NCBI GenBank assembly: GCA_019925105.1
Contig: JAHGAU010000037.1
Span: forward strand, 372,001-436,000
Source of the DNA: Niebla homalea
Lineage: Eukaryota > Ascomycota > Lecanoromycetes > Lecanorales > Ramalinaceae
DNA length: 64,000 nt
Direction of reading: 5' to 3'
Below the pieces are notes generated by a model. It was not told the DNA's origin and made no database searches. It saw nothing but the letters and a program-made list of their open reading frames with translations. How positions within the stretch are numbered: position 1 is the stretch's first letter; each line of letters begins with the position of its first letter. This document shows positions 62,755 through 64,000 of this stretch, one piece after another. Position numbers and translations under genes: made by a program.

Positions 62755-64000
62755 TTGATTGATTAATTGATTGATTGATTCATATTACGGATCTAGCTAA
62801 GCTAATTCCGGCGTTCCTTAATACGCGGCTTTTTGGTTTTACTGGTAACCGTAAAAACCTGATACTTATAACGTTAGGGTAAAAACCGGCGTTTACCAGG
62901 CCTTTACCCTTTATCCCTTAAGGTAAAGGATATTAACGGCCGTCCAGAAAGTGATAATTTATTTATATACTTCTTATATTCTTATTCCCTTAAGAAAATC
63001 TATAATATTACGATTGTATTCTTATAGGGATTACCTTTAAGCTCGTTACTTTTCCGTTCCTTTATATATTTATATTATTTTAATTTTACGTAATACCTTT
63101 AAATATCCTTATTAATATTTATACGTTTAATATATATCTTTCTTATATTATTATTACTATTAACTCTTTTAAAAATTTTTAATAAGTATTTATTATTATA
63201 TCTTTATAATTATAAAAGATGCTTTCCGGTTTATATAATTAATATAATTAATTTCCGCTTCTCTTTTTCTTCCTTAATTAATAACGGGTTTTTTCCGTAA
63301 AGTTTTTAATAAATTTATTTATCTTTATAGTGAAATTAAATTATAATAAAAATCCGGTAAATATTATAAATTCAACGGTTACCCGGATACTTTACTTTAT
63401 AAATAATATTTAACGATAATTATAAATATTAACTTTTATTATAAATTTTAATTTAATTTCCGTAAATAAAGGATAAAAAATAAGGACGTATATAGCGTCC
63501 TACTTTCTTTATTTATATTTATAGTTAATATTAATCCGATTTCCGGTATATATAATAAGTAGGAAATAAGTTAAATTATTCTTATCCGTTTAAAATTAAA
63601 TTATTAATACGTTATCGCTTTTCCTTATAATCCTATAATAATAAAGGTACTTAATAATAATCTTTTTATCGTTAAGAATTAAATAGTAATAATTTTAAGG
63701 TATAAAGTCCTTATATCTCCGTTAATATTTAATTTACTTTATTATAACTTATAAAATAATTACTATAACCTTTACTGTTTAAATCCTTTTAATTTTAATC
63801 TTTTTTACGTTTAACGGGAATTTATATATACTTAAATTAATTTCCGGGATATTAATAAGATTAACTTTTTTCTTAATTTATTTTTATTTTATCTTAATAA
63901 AAAAAAGGATAAATATTTTTAATTTAATTTTTTTAACTTAAAACTTATTAAAATTCTAGCGGATCTATATATTTCTTATTATCGTAATTAAATAAATTTT
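62755..64000 (-). mobile_element. LINE L6, 3' part, runs off the window
   Basis: A (CAAT)n tail at about 62,755-62,780, the shared 3' end (GATCTAGCTAAGCTAATTCCGGCG on the plus strand) and a body that aligns with L5 from about 45,215 to 46,430. It is RIPed. The 5' part lies beyond base 64,000. Confidence 0.75.

Overview
The window comes from the nuclear genome of a filamentous ascomycete (Pezizomycotina). The evidence is 58- and 64-bp GT-AG introns, a non-reducing polyketide synthase (NR-PKS) beside a 14-TM MFS exporter, Tad-like LINEs, a Ty3/Gypsy element, and pervasive repeat-induced point mutation (RIP). Most of the DNA is extremely AT-rich. In it CpA/TpG are scarce and TpA abundant, while CpG is still common, which is the pattern of CpA-directed RIP. 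No tRNA, rRNA or CRISPR was recognised. The species cannot be named from this.

Layout. 1-14,430: RIP-degraded repeats, including a 5'-truncated LINE, one full-length LINE (7,029-12,856) and three LTRs of one small family. 14,430-22,720: the only gene-like, GC-balanced island. It holds an apparently intact three-exon MFS transporter on the minus strand (14,490-16,378), a 1.34-kb divergent intergenic region, and a plus-strand NR-PKS pseudogene (17,721-22,719; SAT-KS-MAT-PT, with ACP and TE missing). The pair looks like the remnant of a secondary-metabolite cluster: the PKS would have made an aromatic polyketide and the transporter would have exported it. The PKS is dead. It has many stop codons, several frameshifts and C-to-T changes that replace catalytic His by Tyr in both KS and PT. 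The transporter frame is open throughout.

22,720-40,605: a nested stack of LINEs that can be taken apart by target-site duplications (TSDs). LINE L2 (+) is interrupted by L3 (-). L3 is interrupted by L4 (+) and a small fragment. L4 is interrupted by another fragment. L2 also carries a tRNA-headed SINE-like insert. All full-length copies come to about 5.7-5.8 kb once their inserts are removed.

40,605-55,177: mixed repeats. These include a second LTR family, a 471-bp foldback/hAT-like MITE with an 8-bp TSD and a paralogous empty site, a repeat present in both RIPed and un-RIPed form, and a full-length LINE L5 (-) carrying a 540-bp TIR-like insert. 55,178-62,754: a minus-strand Ty3/Gypsy pol relic split by a compact 2.36-kb LTR element (59,055-61,416) with a perfect 5-bp TSD. 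62,755-64,000: the 3' part of another minus-strand LINE that leaves the window.

No clearly new protein system was found. The most informative content is the layered, datable transposon architecture and a polyketide locus being lost inside it.
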